Part shown: in pieces, positions 1 through 9,204 of the stretch
Numbering within the stretch: position 1 is the first letter of the stretch
Layout of the letters: every line of letters begins with the position of its first letter
Translations under genes and position numbers: made by a program
Notes under the pieces: generated by a model
The model's input: only the letters and a program-made list of their open reading frames with translations
Database searches by the model: none
Told to the model about the DNA's origin: nothing
DNA from: Idiomarina sp. UBA6142
GTDB taxonomy: Bacteria; Pseudomonadota; Gammaproteobacteria; Enterobacterales; Alteromonadaceae
Assembly (NCBI GenBank): GCA_002423905.1
Contig: DIVC01000010.1
Location: 1,147-17,706 of the forward strand
Direction of reading: 5' to 3'
DNA: 16,560 bases

Positions 1-1
1 T

Positions 2-232
2 AAAGCCAGTGGCTTTACCATCAAGCCAGGCCAAATTGAGCGCATGGATGATCGCTACAGTGCGGCGTTGCCGGAAAATTGGTCGCCGCAGCAGCCTATG
101 CGCGTGGTCTATCAGGTTCGTGCCAGTTTTGCCGGTAGCATGCAGGTGCCCGATGCGCACGTAGAATTGATGTATCGACCCGAAGTGCATGGCCGCAGTG
201 CTCGCACTGAGGTAACGGTTGTACCGCGTTGA
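2..232 (+). CDS. yfhM: Alpha-2-macroglobulin family protein, C-terminal fragment (partial)
   Basis: An open frame runs in from the window edge without a start and ends at a TGA at 230-232. Its last 76 residues contain a run ending VELMYRPEVHGRS, which resembles the C-terminus of bacterial alpha-2-macroglobulins (E. coli YfhM/ECAM type). In that family these large periplasmic lipoproteins trap attacking proteases, usually through a thioester that lies upstream of this fragment and cannot be checked here. The stop overlaps the TTG start of pbpC by four bases, so the two are translationally coupled. The yfhM-pbpC pairing is also known from E. coli, and it supports the call more strongly than the short sequence does alone. 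Confidence 0.8.
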   Translation, partial: KASGFTIKPGQIERMDDRYSAALPENWSPQQPMRVVYQVRASFAGSMQVPDAHVELMYRPEVHGRSARTEVTVVPR

Positions 233-2226
233 GATTGGCAAGGCTCAGATGGCGGGCAGTGGTGCTCACTGCCGCCATTGTTGCTCTGCTGGTCAGTGCC
301 CTGACTGGCGCGCTGCTCGGTTATATTTATCAACCGCCGCCGCCTTCACGGCTCGCCAGCTTGTCGCATCTGGTAGTAGCCAACGACGGCAGCGTATTAG
401 CGCGTCGACTGAGCGAGGATGGTTATTGGCGTGAAGCCAGAGCGCTTGATGACATCGATCCACGGCTGATTGAGTTGTTGCTAGCCTATGAAGATCGGCG
501 CTTTTGGCAACATCAGGGGGTCGATTGGCTGGCCGTTTTACGGGCCGGCAAGGATGCGCTATTTAGCGGTACTATCCGCTCTGGGGCATCGACTATTACC
601 ATGCAAACCGCTCGCTTACTCTATCCCAACCTTAGCCACAAAACAGTGAGTGCTAAGCTGCAACAAATGTTGATGGCTTTGCGGCTGGAGCAGCACTGGA
701 GCAAGCAGCAAATTCTGCAAGCTTATTTCACTCTAGCTCCTTATGGTAGCAACATTGAGGGTATAGCTGCCGCCAGTCAGGCTTGGTTAGGGCGTGCGCC
801 GCAGCAGCTGAGTTGGCGCGAAGCCTCGTTGCTGGTGGCACTGCCACAAAGCCCCGAACGGCGTCGTCCCGACCGTTATCCGGTGCAAGCAGCAGTAGCC
901 AGTGCGCGGGTATTGCAAGCCGTTGCTGAGCGGTTCAACTTCAGTGTTGAACAACTCAACGAATGGCGTGACGAACCGTTGCCGTTGCGCATCAGCAGCT
1001 TTGCACAAGGCGATGCTCACCTGATTGATAGATTGGCTAGTCGCTCCGGCGGGGTAGTTCAAACCAGCATCAACAGCCATTGGCAGCGGCAGGCACGGCA
1101 TGCGCTTGAGCAGACGCTGCAACAGCTATCCACACAACATAATGGTGCGCTGATGATGGTCGAGCGACGCACTGGTGCCGTGCAGGTATATCTCGGCTCG
1201 GGTGATTATCGGCAGCATCAGCGCAAGGGCGCAATCAATTATCTCACCACCTTGCGCAGTACCGGCTCCACACTGAAACCATTCATTTATGGTTTAGCGC
1301 TGCAACGTGGGATGTTACACCCCAACAGTATGCTTCGCGATGGTGAAATTCAGGTGGATGGCTATCGGCCAAGTAATTTTGATGATGGTTTTTATGGGCA
1401 AGTCAGTTTGCAACAGGCGTTGCAGCAGTCGTTAAATATTCCCGCCATTACTACGCTGGAGCGGTTGGATGCCAATCTAGTGACGCGTCAGATTGAACAG
1501 TTTTTGCAATTGCCGGCGGCCCAGCTGAATGAGCCTGGGCTGGCTCTGGCAGTAGGTGCCGTCTATTTGAGCCCAGAACAGCTGATGAATTTGTACCTTG
1601 GCCTTACTGAGCAACAGGCGCCTCGCTTAAGCTTCTTGGCCGACCGAGCACCGCTGCGAGATGGTCTATTGAATGCCACGGTGACCCAACAATTATTGAG
1701 TTTGATGGCCATTCAGCCAGCCAGCAATAGCACCCATAGTCGCTTAGCGGCCGCCCAGGTGTATAAAACCGGCACCAGCAACGGCCGCCGCGATGCATGG
1801 TCGATCCATATTACTGCCGAGCACTTGCTGTTGGTGTGGTTAGGTGCTCCTGATAATCAGATCAGCGATACTTTATCGGGGGCAACTCATGCGGCGCCGC
1901 TGGGGTTATCACTGATTAACGCGTTACAATTGCCTGGTCCTGATCACCTTAGCCGCATTGATACTGCGCAGCGGCCGGCGCCGAGCAACAGTCAGTGTCC
2001 ACGGCTGATTGAATTTCCTGAACATGACGAATGGGTGATAAGCAGCACCCTCGCAATTCGTGTTGGCAGCCGCTATGACAACTTGCACTGGTACGTTAAT
2101 GGTCAGCGCAGCGCGTTAACTAGTGACGGGTTGCTCATGTTACCCAGCGCAGGCGCTCATAGCATCAGTGCACGGCAGGGTAACTGTGTGACCAGTCATC
2201 CGATATTTTTACAGCAGCTGCCATAA
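229..2226 (+). CDS. pbpC: Penicillin-binding protein 1C (bifunctional peptidoglycan glycosyltransferase/transpeptidase)
   Basis: Class A penicillin-binding protein of 665 residues, acting at the outer face of the inner membrane. One membrane anchor covers about residues 11-33. The GT51 glycosyltransferase domain follows, with YEDRRFWQHQGVD at 87-99 (catalytic Glu88) and SGASTITMQTARLL at 118-131. The transpeptidase domain has STLK (Ser347, Lys350), SLN (401-403) and KTGTS (513-517). A C-terminal penicillin-binding protein 1C domain covers about 575-660. All catalytic motifs are present, so the protein looks intact, although it is shorter than E. coli PbpC (about 770). The start is a TTG overlapping the upstream stop; in-frame GTGs at 259 and 262 would cut into the anchor. 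In the family PBP1C is a minor, non-essential peptidoglycan synthase. Its pairing with alpha-2-macroglobulin suggests a role in wall repair or defence. Confidence 0.95.
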   Translation: MRLARLRWRAVVLTAAIVALLVSALTGALLGYIYQPPPPSRLASLSHLVVANDGSVLARRLSEDGYWREARALDDIDPRLIELLLAYEDRRFWQHQGVDWLAVLRAGKDALFSGTIRSGASTITMQTARLLYPNLSHKTVSAKLQQMLMALRLEQHWSKQQILQAYFTLAPYGSNIEGIAAASQAWLGRAPQQLSWREASLLVALPQSPERRRPDRYPVQAAVASARVLQAVAERFNFSVEQLNEWRDEPLPLRISSFAQGDAHLIDRLASRSGGVVQTSINSHWQRQARHALEQTLQQLSTQHNGALMMVERRTGAVQVYLGSGDYRQHQRKGAINYLTTLRSTGSTLKPFIYGLALQRGMLHPNSMLRDGEIQVDGYRPSNFDDGFYGQVSLQQALQQSLNIPAITTLERLDANLVTRQIEQFLQLPAAQLNEPGLALAVGAVYLSPEQLMNLYLGLTEQQAPRLSFLADRAPLRDGLLNATVTQQLLSLMAIQPASNSTHSRLAAAQVYKTGTSNGRRDAWSIHITAEHLLLVWLGAPDNQISDTLSGATHAAPLGLSLINALQLPGPDHLSRIDTAQRPAPSNSQCPRLIEFPEHDEWVISSTLAIRVGSRYDNLHWYVNGQRSALTSDGLLMLPSAGAHSISARQGNCVTSHPIFLQQLP

Positions 2227-2243
2227 CCACATTCATCAAGGCA

Positions 2244-2259
2244 TGACCCAACATGGTCA
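2244..2259. repeat. Small perfect inverted repeat upstream of the TonB receptor
   Basis: TGACC, six bases, then GGTCA form a perfect inverted repeat just upstream of the extended -10 candidate at 2261-2269 and overlapping the expected -35 zone. It could be an operator. It is short enough to arise by chance, and I do not recognise the regulator. Confidence 0.3.
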
Positions 2260-2260
2260 G

Positions 2261-2269
2261 TGATATCAT
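2261..2269 (+). promoter_or_regulatory. Candidate extended -10 promoter for the TonB receptor
   Basis: TGATATCAT matches an extended -10 element (TGn followed by TATCAT, one mismatch to TATAAT). A weak -35 candidate, ATGACC, lies 15 bases upstream at 2243-2248. Transcription would begin near 2276, giving a leader of about 38 bases. TGATATCATTA also resembles the core of a Fur box with one base missing. Iron control is expected for such receptors, but this site is too degenerate to claim. Confidence 0.35.
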
Positions 2270-2313
2270 TAGGCGGGTCTCGATTAGGTTCCTGTCAAGC
2301 GAGGAAGTAGTGA

Positions 2314-4473
2314 ATGCAAGCAGTATCGCAAATAGCCATCGCTGTAACTATTGCGCTTTCCACAGCTGCGGTCACCGCGGCGGAAATCCCGCTAGCACAA
2401 ACAGTTGAGGCGATGGAACGGCTGCAAATTAACGCGCAGCAGCACAGTGGCTATTTAGCAGAGCATCAAGAGGGTGCAAGTAAATTACCAATCAGCATCA
2501 GCGACACCCCACAAACCATAACCGTGATAAGCGCCGCACAACTACGCGATTTTGCCTTGCATGATATCAATAGCGCGCTACAAACCTCGGCGACAGTTAA
2601 CGTGGAGCAGGTGGAGAGTGAGCGGATATTCTACACCTCACGCGGTTTTGAATTGACTAACTTTCAGGTCGATGGGCTGGGTTTACCAATGTATTACGGC
2701 CATAGCACCGGCCGCATGGACGCAGCGATGTACCAGCGCATTGAAGTAGTCCATGGTGCTAACGGCATTAATACCGGCATTGGCAGTCCTGCGGCAACGG
2801 TGAACTTAGTCCGCAAAAAGCCGACTTCAGATACCCGCGCTAGCCTCAGCGCAAGTTTGCGTTCCTGGCATGGGCAGCGCTTTGAGGGTGACCTCTCCGG
2901 TGCCTTTAATCAATCATGGCGCGGTCGGCTGGTGGTGGTCAATGATGCCAGTGAGTGGTATTTAGATCGCTATCAAAACAGCAGTCAACTGGTCTATGCG
3001 GTGGTTGATTACGCCCCTAATAACAACGCCTTGATTCGCTTTGGTCATAGCAAACAAAACAGTGAAACTGATGGCAATTTGTGGGGCGCTTTAACGCTTT
3101 ATTACGGTGATGGCACACCGACTAATTTTTCTAGTTCAACCAATACTGCTGCGGATTGGTCGCGTTGGTATGTGCAAGAAAGCCGGAGTTTCTTGGACCT
3201 GGAAGCCCTATTAAATGATAACTGGAGCCTACGCGCCGCTTACAATCGTGTGCGCGGTAAGCAGGATAGTTTGCTGTTCTTTACCTATTCAACCGACCCG
3301 CTGGTGGGCCTCGATCCAATCACTGGGCTTGGTTTGAGCGGATATAGCAGTGATTATGATTTTGCTGAGCAACAAGATAGTCTTGATGTTTATGTCATTG
3401 GCTCGTTCGGGGCTTGGAGCCAAAGCCATGAGGTGGTGATTGGCGGTCATTACGCAACACTGGATTATCGCAATACCTCGTTCTACGACTTTCACACGGG
3501 CAACGGCTTCCCAGCCCTGCCTAACTTAAATGACTGGAGCGGGAGTACGCCGTTACCTGAATTTACTGATGGTCCGGCGGGCAGCGATATTCAAACCAAG
3601 CAACAGGCACTCTATGCACAAACACGGTTAAGTCTGAGTGCCGACATCAAACTCGTGCTGGGCGGTCGCTATAACCAGTATGAGAGCCAAGGTAGCGGTT
3701 ACGGACTAGACCAATCGCGCGATGATAGCCAGTTTATTCCCTATATTGGCGCCACCTACAGGGTCACCGATGCAACGACTTGGTATGCCTCGTATACCGA
3801 AACCTTTAGTGCGCAGACTTTGCATGATCGCCAGTTTCGTCGTTTACCTCCGCTGACTGGCAAAAATACTGAAATCGGTTTTAAAATGGATCTGTTCAGT
3901 GCAGTGGCGCGCTTATCGGGCGCCTATTTTAGAGTCAAACAGGTTAATTTGGGTGTTAGTGACGGTATCGTTACTCATCCAATCAGCAATAGCCCTGAAC
4001 CCGTTTATCGCGCAGTCGATGGGGTGATTAGCGAAGGTGTTGAACTGGAGTTGGCGGGTGAGTTAGCTGCGGGCTGGCAAGGTAGCATCGCCGTGACTGC
4101 TTTTGATATTGAGGGTGATGGCATGATCGAGGATTACACCCCAGAAAACCTGTTCCGTGCGACACTGACCTATAGTCCGGTGCGACTTGAAGCGTTGACA
4201 TTCGGTATCAGTTATCAGTGGCAAGATGCTATTTCGCGTGAGCAAGGTGCGGTAGGGCCAGGATACGCCAACGCCGGTGAGCTGATTGTGACCGAGCAAG
4301 GTGCTTATGGGCGGCTCAATCTGATGGCGAGTTATCAGTTTACTAGGCAACTCAGTTTGAGCGTAAATGGTAATAATGTTAGCAATAAACGGTACCTGAA
4401 TAGCCTGCTATGGGCGCAAGCATATTATGGCGTGCCGCGAAATATCTCGGCCACGTTACGCTATCACTTTTGA
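2314..4473 (+). CDS. TonB-dependent siderophore receptor
   Basis: Outer-membrane receptor of 719 residues for a ferric siderophore, powered by TonB-ExbBD. A signal peptide ends near residue 23 (AVTAA). The plug domain, about 57-168, contains DTPQTITVISAAQLRDF, YTSRGFELTNFQVDG and RIEVVHGANGINTG. The remaining roughly 550 residues form the beta-barrel, which closes with YHF, the usual terminal aromatic residue. The plug motifs are closest to the FhuE/FpvA group (hydroxamate or mixed siderophores), but the ligand cannot be read from sequence. The start has a strong Shine-Dalgarno, GAGGAAG at 2301-2307, and an in-frame TGA directly before the ATG rules out an earlier start. The signal peptide has no Lys or Arg before its hydrophobic core, which is unusual. 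No siderophore synthesis, TonB or inner-membrane uptake genes are adjacent, so the receptor stands alone. Confidence 0.93.
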   Translation: MQAVSQIAIAVTIALSTAAVTAAEIPLAQTVEAMERLQINAQQHSGYLAEHQEGASKLPISISDTPQTITVISAAQLRDFALHDINSALQTSATVNVEQVESERIFYTSRGFELTNFQVDGLGLPMYYGHSTGRMDAAMYQRIEVVHGANGINTGIGSPAATVNLVRKKPTSDTRASLSASLRSWHGQRFEGDLSGAFNQSWRGRLVVVNDASEWYLDRYQNSSQLVYAVVDYAPNNNALIRFGHSKQNSETDGNLWGALTLYYGDGTPTNFSSSTNTAADWSRWYVQESRSFLDLEALLNDNWSLRAAYNRVRGKQDSLLFFTYSTDPLVGLDPITGLGLSGYSSDYDFAEQQDSLDVYVIGSFGAWSQSHEVVIGGHYATLDYRNTSFYDFHTGNGFPALPNLNDWSGSTPLPEFTDGPAGSDIQTKQQALYAQTRLSLSADIKLVLGGRYNQYESQGSGYGLDQSRDDSQFIPYIGATYRVTDATTWYASYTETFSAQTLHDRQFRRLPPLTGKNTEIGFKMDLFSAVARLSGAYFRVKQVNLGVSDGIVTHPISNSPEPVYRAVDGVISEGVELELAGELAAGWQGSIAVTAFDIEGDGMIEDYTPENLFRATLTYSPVRLEALTFGISYQWQDAISREQGAVGPGYANAGELIVTEQGAYGRLNLMASYQFTRQLSLSVNGNNVSNKRYLNSLLWAQAYYGVPRNISATLRYHF

Positions 4474-4529
4474 GGGTGTTGGCTGAAGCGGTAGCTAGCT
4501 GGTAGCAACCGCCAAGCCATTCGCAGGCG

Positions 4530-5714
4530 TTAGCTGCGGGCATAACCATCGATACGTTCTACCGCTTTACGCAGGGTGTCCATATCAGTAGCGAAACTAA
4601 AGCGCACATGGCCCGGGGCACCGAATGCTGAGCCGGGAACCAACGCAACTTTGGCTTGTTCGAGCAACTGCTCACACAATTCCACGTCGCTGGCACAGCC
4701 TTTGCTTGCCATCATGGCGTCGACATTAGCGAAGGTGTAGAAGGTGCCATCGCCGGCGATGCAGCGCATACCTGGAATGGCGTTCAGTGCTGCCACTAAA
4801 TAATCATGACGTGATTTAAACGCCGTAACCATCTCGGTAATACAGCTTTGATCGCCTTCCAACGCGGCCACTGCAGCATATTGGCTGATCGAGGTGGGGT
4901 TCGAGGTACTTTGTGATTGAATTTTATTCATGGCCGCGATCAAAGGCGCTGGGCCTGCCGCATAACCAATACGCCAGCCAGTCATGGCATAAGCTTTGGA
5001 TACCCCAGATAAAATCATAATCCGATCCCGTAGATCAGGAGCAACCATGGCAATGTTGGCGAATGGTTCAGCGGTCCACAAAATGTGTTCGTACATGTCA
5101 TCGGTTGCTATCAATACCTGCGGGTGGTGGCGCAATACTTCAGCCAATTCGGCAAGTTCGGCACGGGTATAGGCAGTTCCTGTCGGGTTGGACGGGCTAT
5201 TCAAAAATAGCATTTTGGTCTTCGGGGTAATTGCAGCGGCCAGTTGAGCGCCGTTGATTTTGTAGCGCTGGTCAATACTAGCTTCAATAATAATGGGCAC
5301 GCCACCCACCAACTTGGTCATATCGGGATAGGAGACCCAATAAGGTGCTGGAATTAATACTTCATCACCGTCATTAATCCAGGCCGCGAGCAGATTGTAA
5401 ATACAGTGCTTGCCGCCGGCGGAAATCAGAATTTCTTTGACGCCGTAATCAAGTTTGTTGTCACGTTGGAGCTTGGCAATCACCGCCTTTTTTAGTTGCG
5501 GAATGCCGTCAACCGCGGTGTAACGGGTGTAGCCTGCGTCAATGGCTGCCTTGGCAGCATCACCGATATGCTTTGGGGTGTCAAAATCCGGCTCACCGAC
5601 ACCTAAACCAATGACATCATGGCCAGCCGCTTTGAGTTCGGCGGCCTTTTGTGCAACCGCAAGCGTTGGTGAGGGTTGAATCGCATTTACGCGGTCGGAT
5701 AACAGGTAGTTCAC
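4530..5714 (-). CDS. aspC: Class I pyridoxal-phosphate aspartate aminotransferase
   Basis: Cytosolic transaminase of 394 residues, predicted to interconvert aspartate plus 2-oxoglutarate with oxaloacetate plus glutamate. Visible fold-type I motifs are GEPDFDTP at 40-47, SNPTGT at 175-180 (Asn176), the PLP-ring Asp205 with Tyr208, the Schiff-base Lys240 in SGVSKAYAMTGWRIG, and HVRFSFA near the C-terminus, whose Arg binds the alpha-carboxylate. It belongs to the subgroup of Thermus and Rhizobium aspartate aminotransferases, not that of E. coli AspC. The symbol therefore follows common usage, and prephenate or aromatic activity is possible. The start is GTG, preceded by a good Shine-Dalgarno (AAGGAT, plus-strand 5721-5726) six bases away. 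It is convergent with the TonB receptor and divergent from the MATE gene. An aminotransferase of this kind also lies beside uvrB in Pseudomonas. Confidence 0.9.
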   Translation of the reverse strand: MNYLLSDRVNAIQPSPTLAVAQKAAELKAAGHDVIGLGVGEPDFDTPKHIGDAAKAAIDAGYTRYTAVDGIPQLKKAVIAKLQRDNKLDYGVKEILISAGGKHCIYNLLAAWINDGDEVLIPAPYWVSYPDMTKLVGGVPIIIEASIDQRYKINGAQLAAAITPKTKMLFLNSPSNPTGTAYTRAELAELAEVLRHHPQVLIATDDMYEHILWTAEPFANIAMVAPDLRDRIMILSGVSKAYAMTGWRIGYAAGPAPLIAAMNKIQSQSTSNPTSISQYAAVAALEGDQSCITEMVTAFKSRHDYLVAALNAIPGMRCIAGDGTFYTFANVDAMMASKGCASDVELCEQLLEQAKVALVPGSAFGAPGHVRFSFATDMDTLRKAVERIDGYARS

Positions 5715-5771
5715 GGCTTGATCCTTAGGCTGAATAGGGGGGCTTAAACAGATGCCAATACTCTATACCGC

Positions 5772-5800
5772 TTGGTCATTGTTGTCCATTCAGCTACACT
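5772..5800 (+). promoter_or_regulatory. Candidate sigma-70 promoter for the MATE-uvrB operon
   Basis: TTGGTC (5772-5777) and TACACT (5795-5800) are 17 bases apart and would start transcription near 5807, about 28 bases before the MATE start codon. The -35 is poor (3 of 6). No LexA-type CTGT-N8-ACAG operator is seen between 5715 and 5834. Confidence 0.35.
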
Positions 5801-5834
5801 GGTTGCCTGCTAATTTGATGTATGTGAAACCACC

Positions 5835-7187
5835 ATGAGTTCTGCCGGTAAGGCCCAACCATTGCTGCATGATCCGATACCAATCACGCTATGGCGAATG
5901 ACTTGGCCAGTGATCGTGGGCGTGCTGACGCTGATTAGCTTTAATTTGGTAGACACCTTTTTTATTAGTATGCTGGGTACCGATGCGCTGGCAGCAGTCA
6001 GTTTCACCTTTCCAGTCACCTTTACCGTGGTAAGTTTGAGTATTGGCTTGGGGATTGGCACCTCGGCAGTAATCGCCCGCAAACGGGGCAGTGGTTTGCA
6101 TGAGCACGCACGCTTTGATGGCATGACGGCACTGACGGTTGCGGCCTTATTGGCGGGCAGTTTAGCGTTACTTGGCTATGTGCTGATGGAGCCGATTTTT
6201 CAGGCCTTAGGGGCACAACCACAATTAATGCCAGATATTCGTGCTTACATGATCCCCTGGTTTGCTGGTGCGATGTTACTGGTGGTGCCGATGGTGTGTA
6301 ATTCGGTGTTGCGAGCCGCGGGTGATACGCGCACACCATCGCTGATTATGGCAGCAGGCGGTTTGTTAAATGCGATTTTCGATCCGTTACTGATTTTTGG
6401 TATCGGGCCGTTTCCGGAACTTGGCATTCAGGGCGCTGCGGTGGCCAGTGTTCTGAGCTGGATCATTGGTTCGGTAGTCGTATTGTGGTACCTGAAGCGC
6501 AAGCAGTTGTTGAGCTTACAAGCACCCGAAGGTGCGAGCTGGTTGCGCTCGGCGCGAGCCATTCTGAAGATTGGCCTACCCGCCGCTAGTGCCAATATGC
6601 TTACCCCGGTGGCAATGGCTGTGCTCACCGCCATTGTCGCCACCTATGGAGCGCCGGCGGTAGCGGCTTTTGGCGTAGGTACACGGCTGGAATCACTGGC
6701 ATTAGTGGTGGTGTTGGCACTATCTATGGCGTTACCACCGCTGATGAGCCAAAATTTTGGCGCGGCCTACTATCAGCGGATGCAGGAGGCTTATCGGACC
6801 GCCATTAAAGCCGTGTTGCTGGTGCAGCTGGGAATTTATTTGGTGCTAGCTGCCAGCGCGCATTACATTGCCTTGGCTTTCACCAATGATCCTGAAGTCG
6901 CACGTTTGATCCGGCTATTTATCTATATCATGCCGTTGAGCTATGGTTTACAAGGGGTGATTATTTTGACCAATTCGAGTTTTAATGCCGTACATCAACC
7001 GATGTCGGCATTGATCTTGAGTATTATTCGGTTGTTCGTGATGTTTGTGCCGTTGAGTTATCTCGGTGCGGTGCTGGCTGATATCACTGGTCTATTTATT
7101 GGTGGGGTAGTGGCCAATGTCATCACTGCAAGTCTGGCCTGGTGGTGGTTCAACAAGACCTTGCAGCGGCAGCAGGAGAGCACATGA
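5835..7187 (+). CDS. MATE family multidrug/sodium efflux transporter
   Basis: Inner-membrane protein of 450 residues with about twelve hydrophobic segments in two similar halves, the length and layout of MATE exporters. The N-terminal half has the family-typical [20 protein letters not shown] segment, followed by [11 protein letters not shown]. The second half has a matching [15 protein letters not shown] segment. In the family these pumps export cationic drugs or metabolites in exchange for Na+ or H+; the substrate here is unknown. No upstream in-frame start fits better than the ATG at 5835, although its ribosome binding site is weak. The stop overlaps the uvrB start as ATGA, so the two are coupled. 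It reads divergently from the aminotransferase. Confidence 0.9.
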   Translation: MSSAGKAQPLLHDPIPITLWRMTWPVIVGVLTLISFNLVDTFFISMLGTDALAAVSFTFPVTFTVVSLSIGLGIGTSAVIARKRGSGLHEHARFDGMTALTVAALLAGSLALLGYVLMEPIFQALGAQPQLMPDIRAYMIPWFAGAMLLVVPMVCNSVLRAAGDTRTPSLIMAAGGLLNAIFDPLLIFGIGPFPELGIQGAAVASVLSWIIGSVVVLWYLKRKQLLSLQAPEGASWLRSARAILKIGLPAASANMLTPVAMAVLTAIVATYGAPAVAAFGVGTRLESLALVVVLALSMALPPLMSQNFGAAYYQRMQEAYRTAIKAVLLVQLGIYLVLAASAHYIALAFTNDPEVARLIRLFIYIMPLSYGLQGVIILTNSSFNAVHQPMSALILSIIRLFVMFVPLSYLGAVLADITGLFIGGVVANVITASLAWWWFNKTLQRQQEST

Positions 7188-9202
7188 GTCGCGCTTTTGA
7201 ACTGAAATCAGATTATCAACCGGCGGGTGACCAACCCCAAGCGATTGCCAAGTTAGTCGACAATTTAGATGCTGGTTTGGCGCATCAAACTTTGCTGGGT
7301 GTGACCGGTTCGGGCAAGACCTTCACCATGGCAAATGTGATCGAAAAAGTACAGCGGCCGACGCTTATTCTGGCTCACAACAAAACCTTAGCAGCGCAAT
7401 TGTATGGTGAAATGAAAGAGTTTTTTCCCAACAATGCGGTGGAATATTTCGTCTCCTACTACGATTACTATCAGCCTGAAGCCTATGTGCCGACCACTGA
7501 TACCTTTATTGAAAAAGACGCCTCCATCAACGAGCACATTGAGCAAATGCGGCTGTCCGCGACCAAAGCCTTGCTAGAGCGCCGTGACGTGGTACTGGTG
7601 GCATCGGTATCCTGTATTTATGGCTTGGGTGACCCCGATGCTTATATGAGCATGATGCTGCATTTGCGCCGCGGTGATCTGGTCGATCAGCGTGATATTT
7701 TGCGGCGCTTGGCGCAATTGCAATATAAACGCAACGATGCGGCTTTTGAACGTGGTACTTATCGGGTGCGTGGTGAGGTGATTGATATCTTTCCGGCGGA
7801 ATCAGAGCACTTAGCCGTTCGGGTCGAGTTATTTGATACCGAAATTGATCGGATTAGTTTTTTTGAACCCTTGACCGGGCAGGTCACCGAAGCCGATGTA
7901 GCACGGGCGACGATTTATCCAAAAACGCACTACGTGACGCCGCGCGAAACGATTTTGAAGGCTATTGACAGCATCAAAGTTGAGTTGCAAGAGCGCAAGC
8001 AGGAGTTGTTCGAGGCCAACAAGCTGATTGAAGAGCAGCGCATTAGCCAGCGCACGCAGTTTGATATCGAAATGATGCTGGAGTTGGGCTATTGCTCGGG
8101 TATCGAAAACTATTCCCGCTACCTGTCTGGCCGTGCTCCGGGAGAGCCACCGCCGACCTTGCTGGATTACTTGCCCGACGATGCCTTACTGATTATCGAT
8201 GAGTCACACGTGACGGTGTCACAGGTTGGCGCCATGTACAAGGGTGACCGCTCACGCAAAGAAAACCTAGTGAATTACGGTTTTCGACTGCCATCAGCGC
8301 TGGATAATCGGCCGCTAAAGTTTAACGAATTTGAAGCGATTGCCCCACAAACCATTTATGTATCGGCTACGCCGGGTAAGTACGAATTAGAGAAATGTGG
8401 CGATGAAGTGGTGGAGCAGGTAGTGCGACCTACCGGCTTGCTTGACCCGCAGATTGAAATTCGCCCGGTGGGTTCACAAGTGGATGATTTAATGTCCGAA
8501 GTTCGCAAGCGAGTAGCGCTTAACGAACGGGTGTTGGCGACTACTCTAACCAAAAAAATGGCCGAAGATCTCAGCGATTACTTGGATGAACACGGCATTC
8601 GCGTGCGCTATCTGCACTCCGATATCGACACCGTTGAGCGGATGGAAATTATCCGTGATTTACGCCTCGGTGAGTTTGATGTATTGGTTGGCATTAACTT
8701 GCTCAGAGAAGGCCTAGACATGCCGGAAGTGAGCTTAGTGGCAATTTTAGATGCTGATAAAGAGGGCTTTCTGCGTTCCGATCGTTCGTTGATTCAAACC
8801 ATTGGTCGCGCCGCACGTAACCTCAACGGTAAAGCAATTTTGTACGCCGATCGCATCACCGGCTCGATGCAGCGGGCTATTGATGAAACTGACCGCCGCC
8901 GTAATAAGCAGATTGCCTACAACGAAGCGCATGGCATTACCCCAGTCGGCCTCAATAAGCGGGTGACTGATGTGATGGATCTCGGCGGAATTAGAGCCCC
9001 ACGTAAAGAAAAACAGCGTATTGCAGCGGAGCCGAAGGCTGGATACGAAATCGCCCTGATGAGCCCGAAAGCGCTGATACAGAAGCTAGAGCAAACTGAG
9101 AAAGCCATGTACCAAGCGGCGCGTGATTTGGAGTTTGAACAGGCGGCGGCGCTGCGCGATGAAGTCGCTTGGTTGCGTGAACAGTTGAAACGGCTGGGTT
9201 AA
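7184..9202 (+). CDS. uvrB: UvrABC system protein B (excinuclease subunit)
   Basis: Central subunit of nucleotide excision repair. UvrB receives damaged DNA from UvrA, probes it with a beta-hairpin and forms the pre-incision complex with UvrC. The protein has 672 residues, matching the 673 of E. coli. Visible features are Walker A GVTGSGKT (39-46), the damage-probing hairpin with tyrosines 92, 93, 95 and 96 in [12 protein letters not shown], the DESH helicase box (339-342), the helicase C domain around [13 protein letters not shown] and an IGRAARN motif, and a C-terminal UVR coiled coil (about 630-668). A longer frame begins 14 codons upstream. The ATG at 7184 is preferred because AGGAG lies at 7174-7178 and the protein then aligns end to end with the family. 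The ATGA overlap with the MATE gene indicates an operon. Confidence 0.98.
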   Translation: MSRAFELKSDYQPAGDQPQAIAKLVDNLDAGLAHQTLLGVTGSGKTFTMANVIEKVQRPTLILAHNKTLAAQLYGEMKEFFPNNAVEYFVSYYDYYQPEAYVPTTDTFIEKDASINEHIEQMRLSATKALLERRDVVLVASVSCIYGLGDPDAYMSMMLHLRRGDLVDQRDILRRLAQLQYKRNDAAFERGTYRVRGEVIDIFPAESEHLAVRVELFDTEIDRISFFEPLTGQVTEADVARATIYPKTHYVTPRETILKAIDSIKVELQERKQELFEANKLIEEQRISQRTQFDIEMMLELGYCSGIENYSRYLSGRAPGEPPPTLLDYLPDDALLIIDESHVTVSQVGAMYKGDRSRKENLVNYGFRLPSALDNRPLKFNEFEAIAPQTIYVSATPGKYELEKCGDEVVEQVVRPTGLLDPQIEIRPVGSQVDDLMSEVRKRVALNERVLATTLTKKMAEDLSDYLDEHGIRVRYLHSDIDTVERMEIIRDLRLGEFDVLVGINLLREGLDMPEVSLVAILDADKEGFLRSDRSLIQTIGRAARNLNGKAILYADRITGSMQRAIDETDRRRNKQIAYNEAHGITPVGLNKRVTDVMDLGGIRAPRKEKQRIAAEPKAGYEIALMSPKALIQKLEQTEKAMYQAARDLEFEQAAALRDEVAWLREQLKRLG

Positions 9203-9204
9203 TC

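Noticed and set aside
2261..2271. Fur box before the siderophore receptor
   Set aside because: TGATATCATTA matches the core of the 19-base consensus only with one base deleted, and the flanks do not match; it is kept only as part of a promoter candidate.
4474..4529. Possible terminator between the TonB receptor and the convergent aminotransferase
   Set aside because: TTGG and CGGT can pair with ACCGCCAA, but only with a six-base bulge and a long loop, and there is no T run on either strand.
7142..7183. 14-codon extension of uvrB from a TTG
   Set aside because: The ATG at 7184 has a Shine-Dalgarno, gives the family length and overlaps the MATE stop in the usual ATGA manner.
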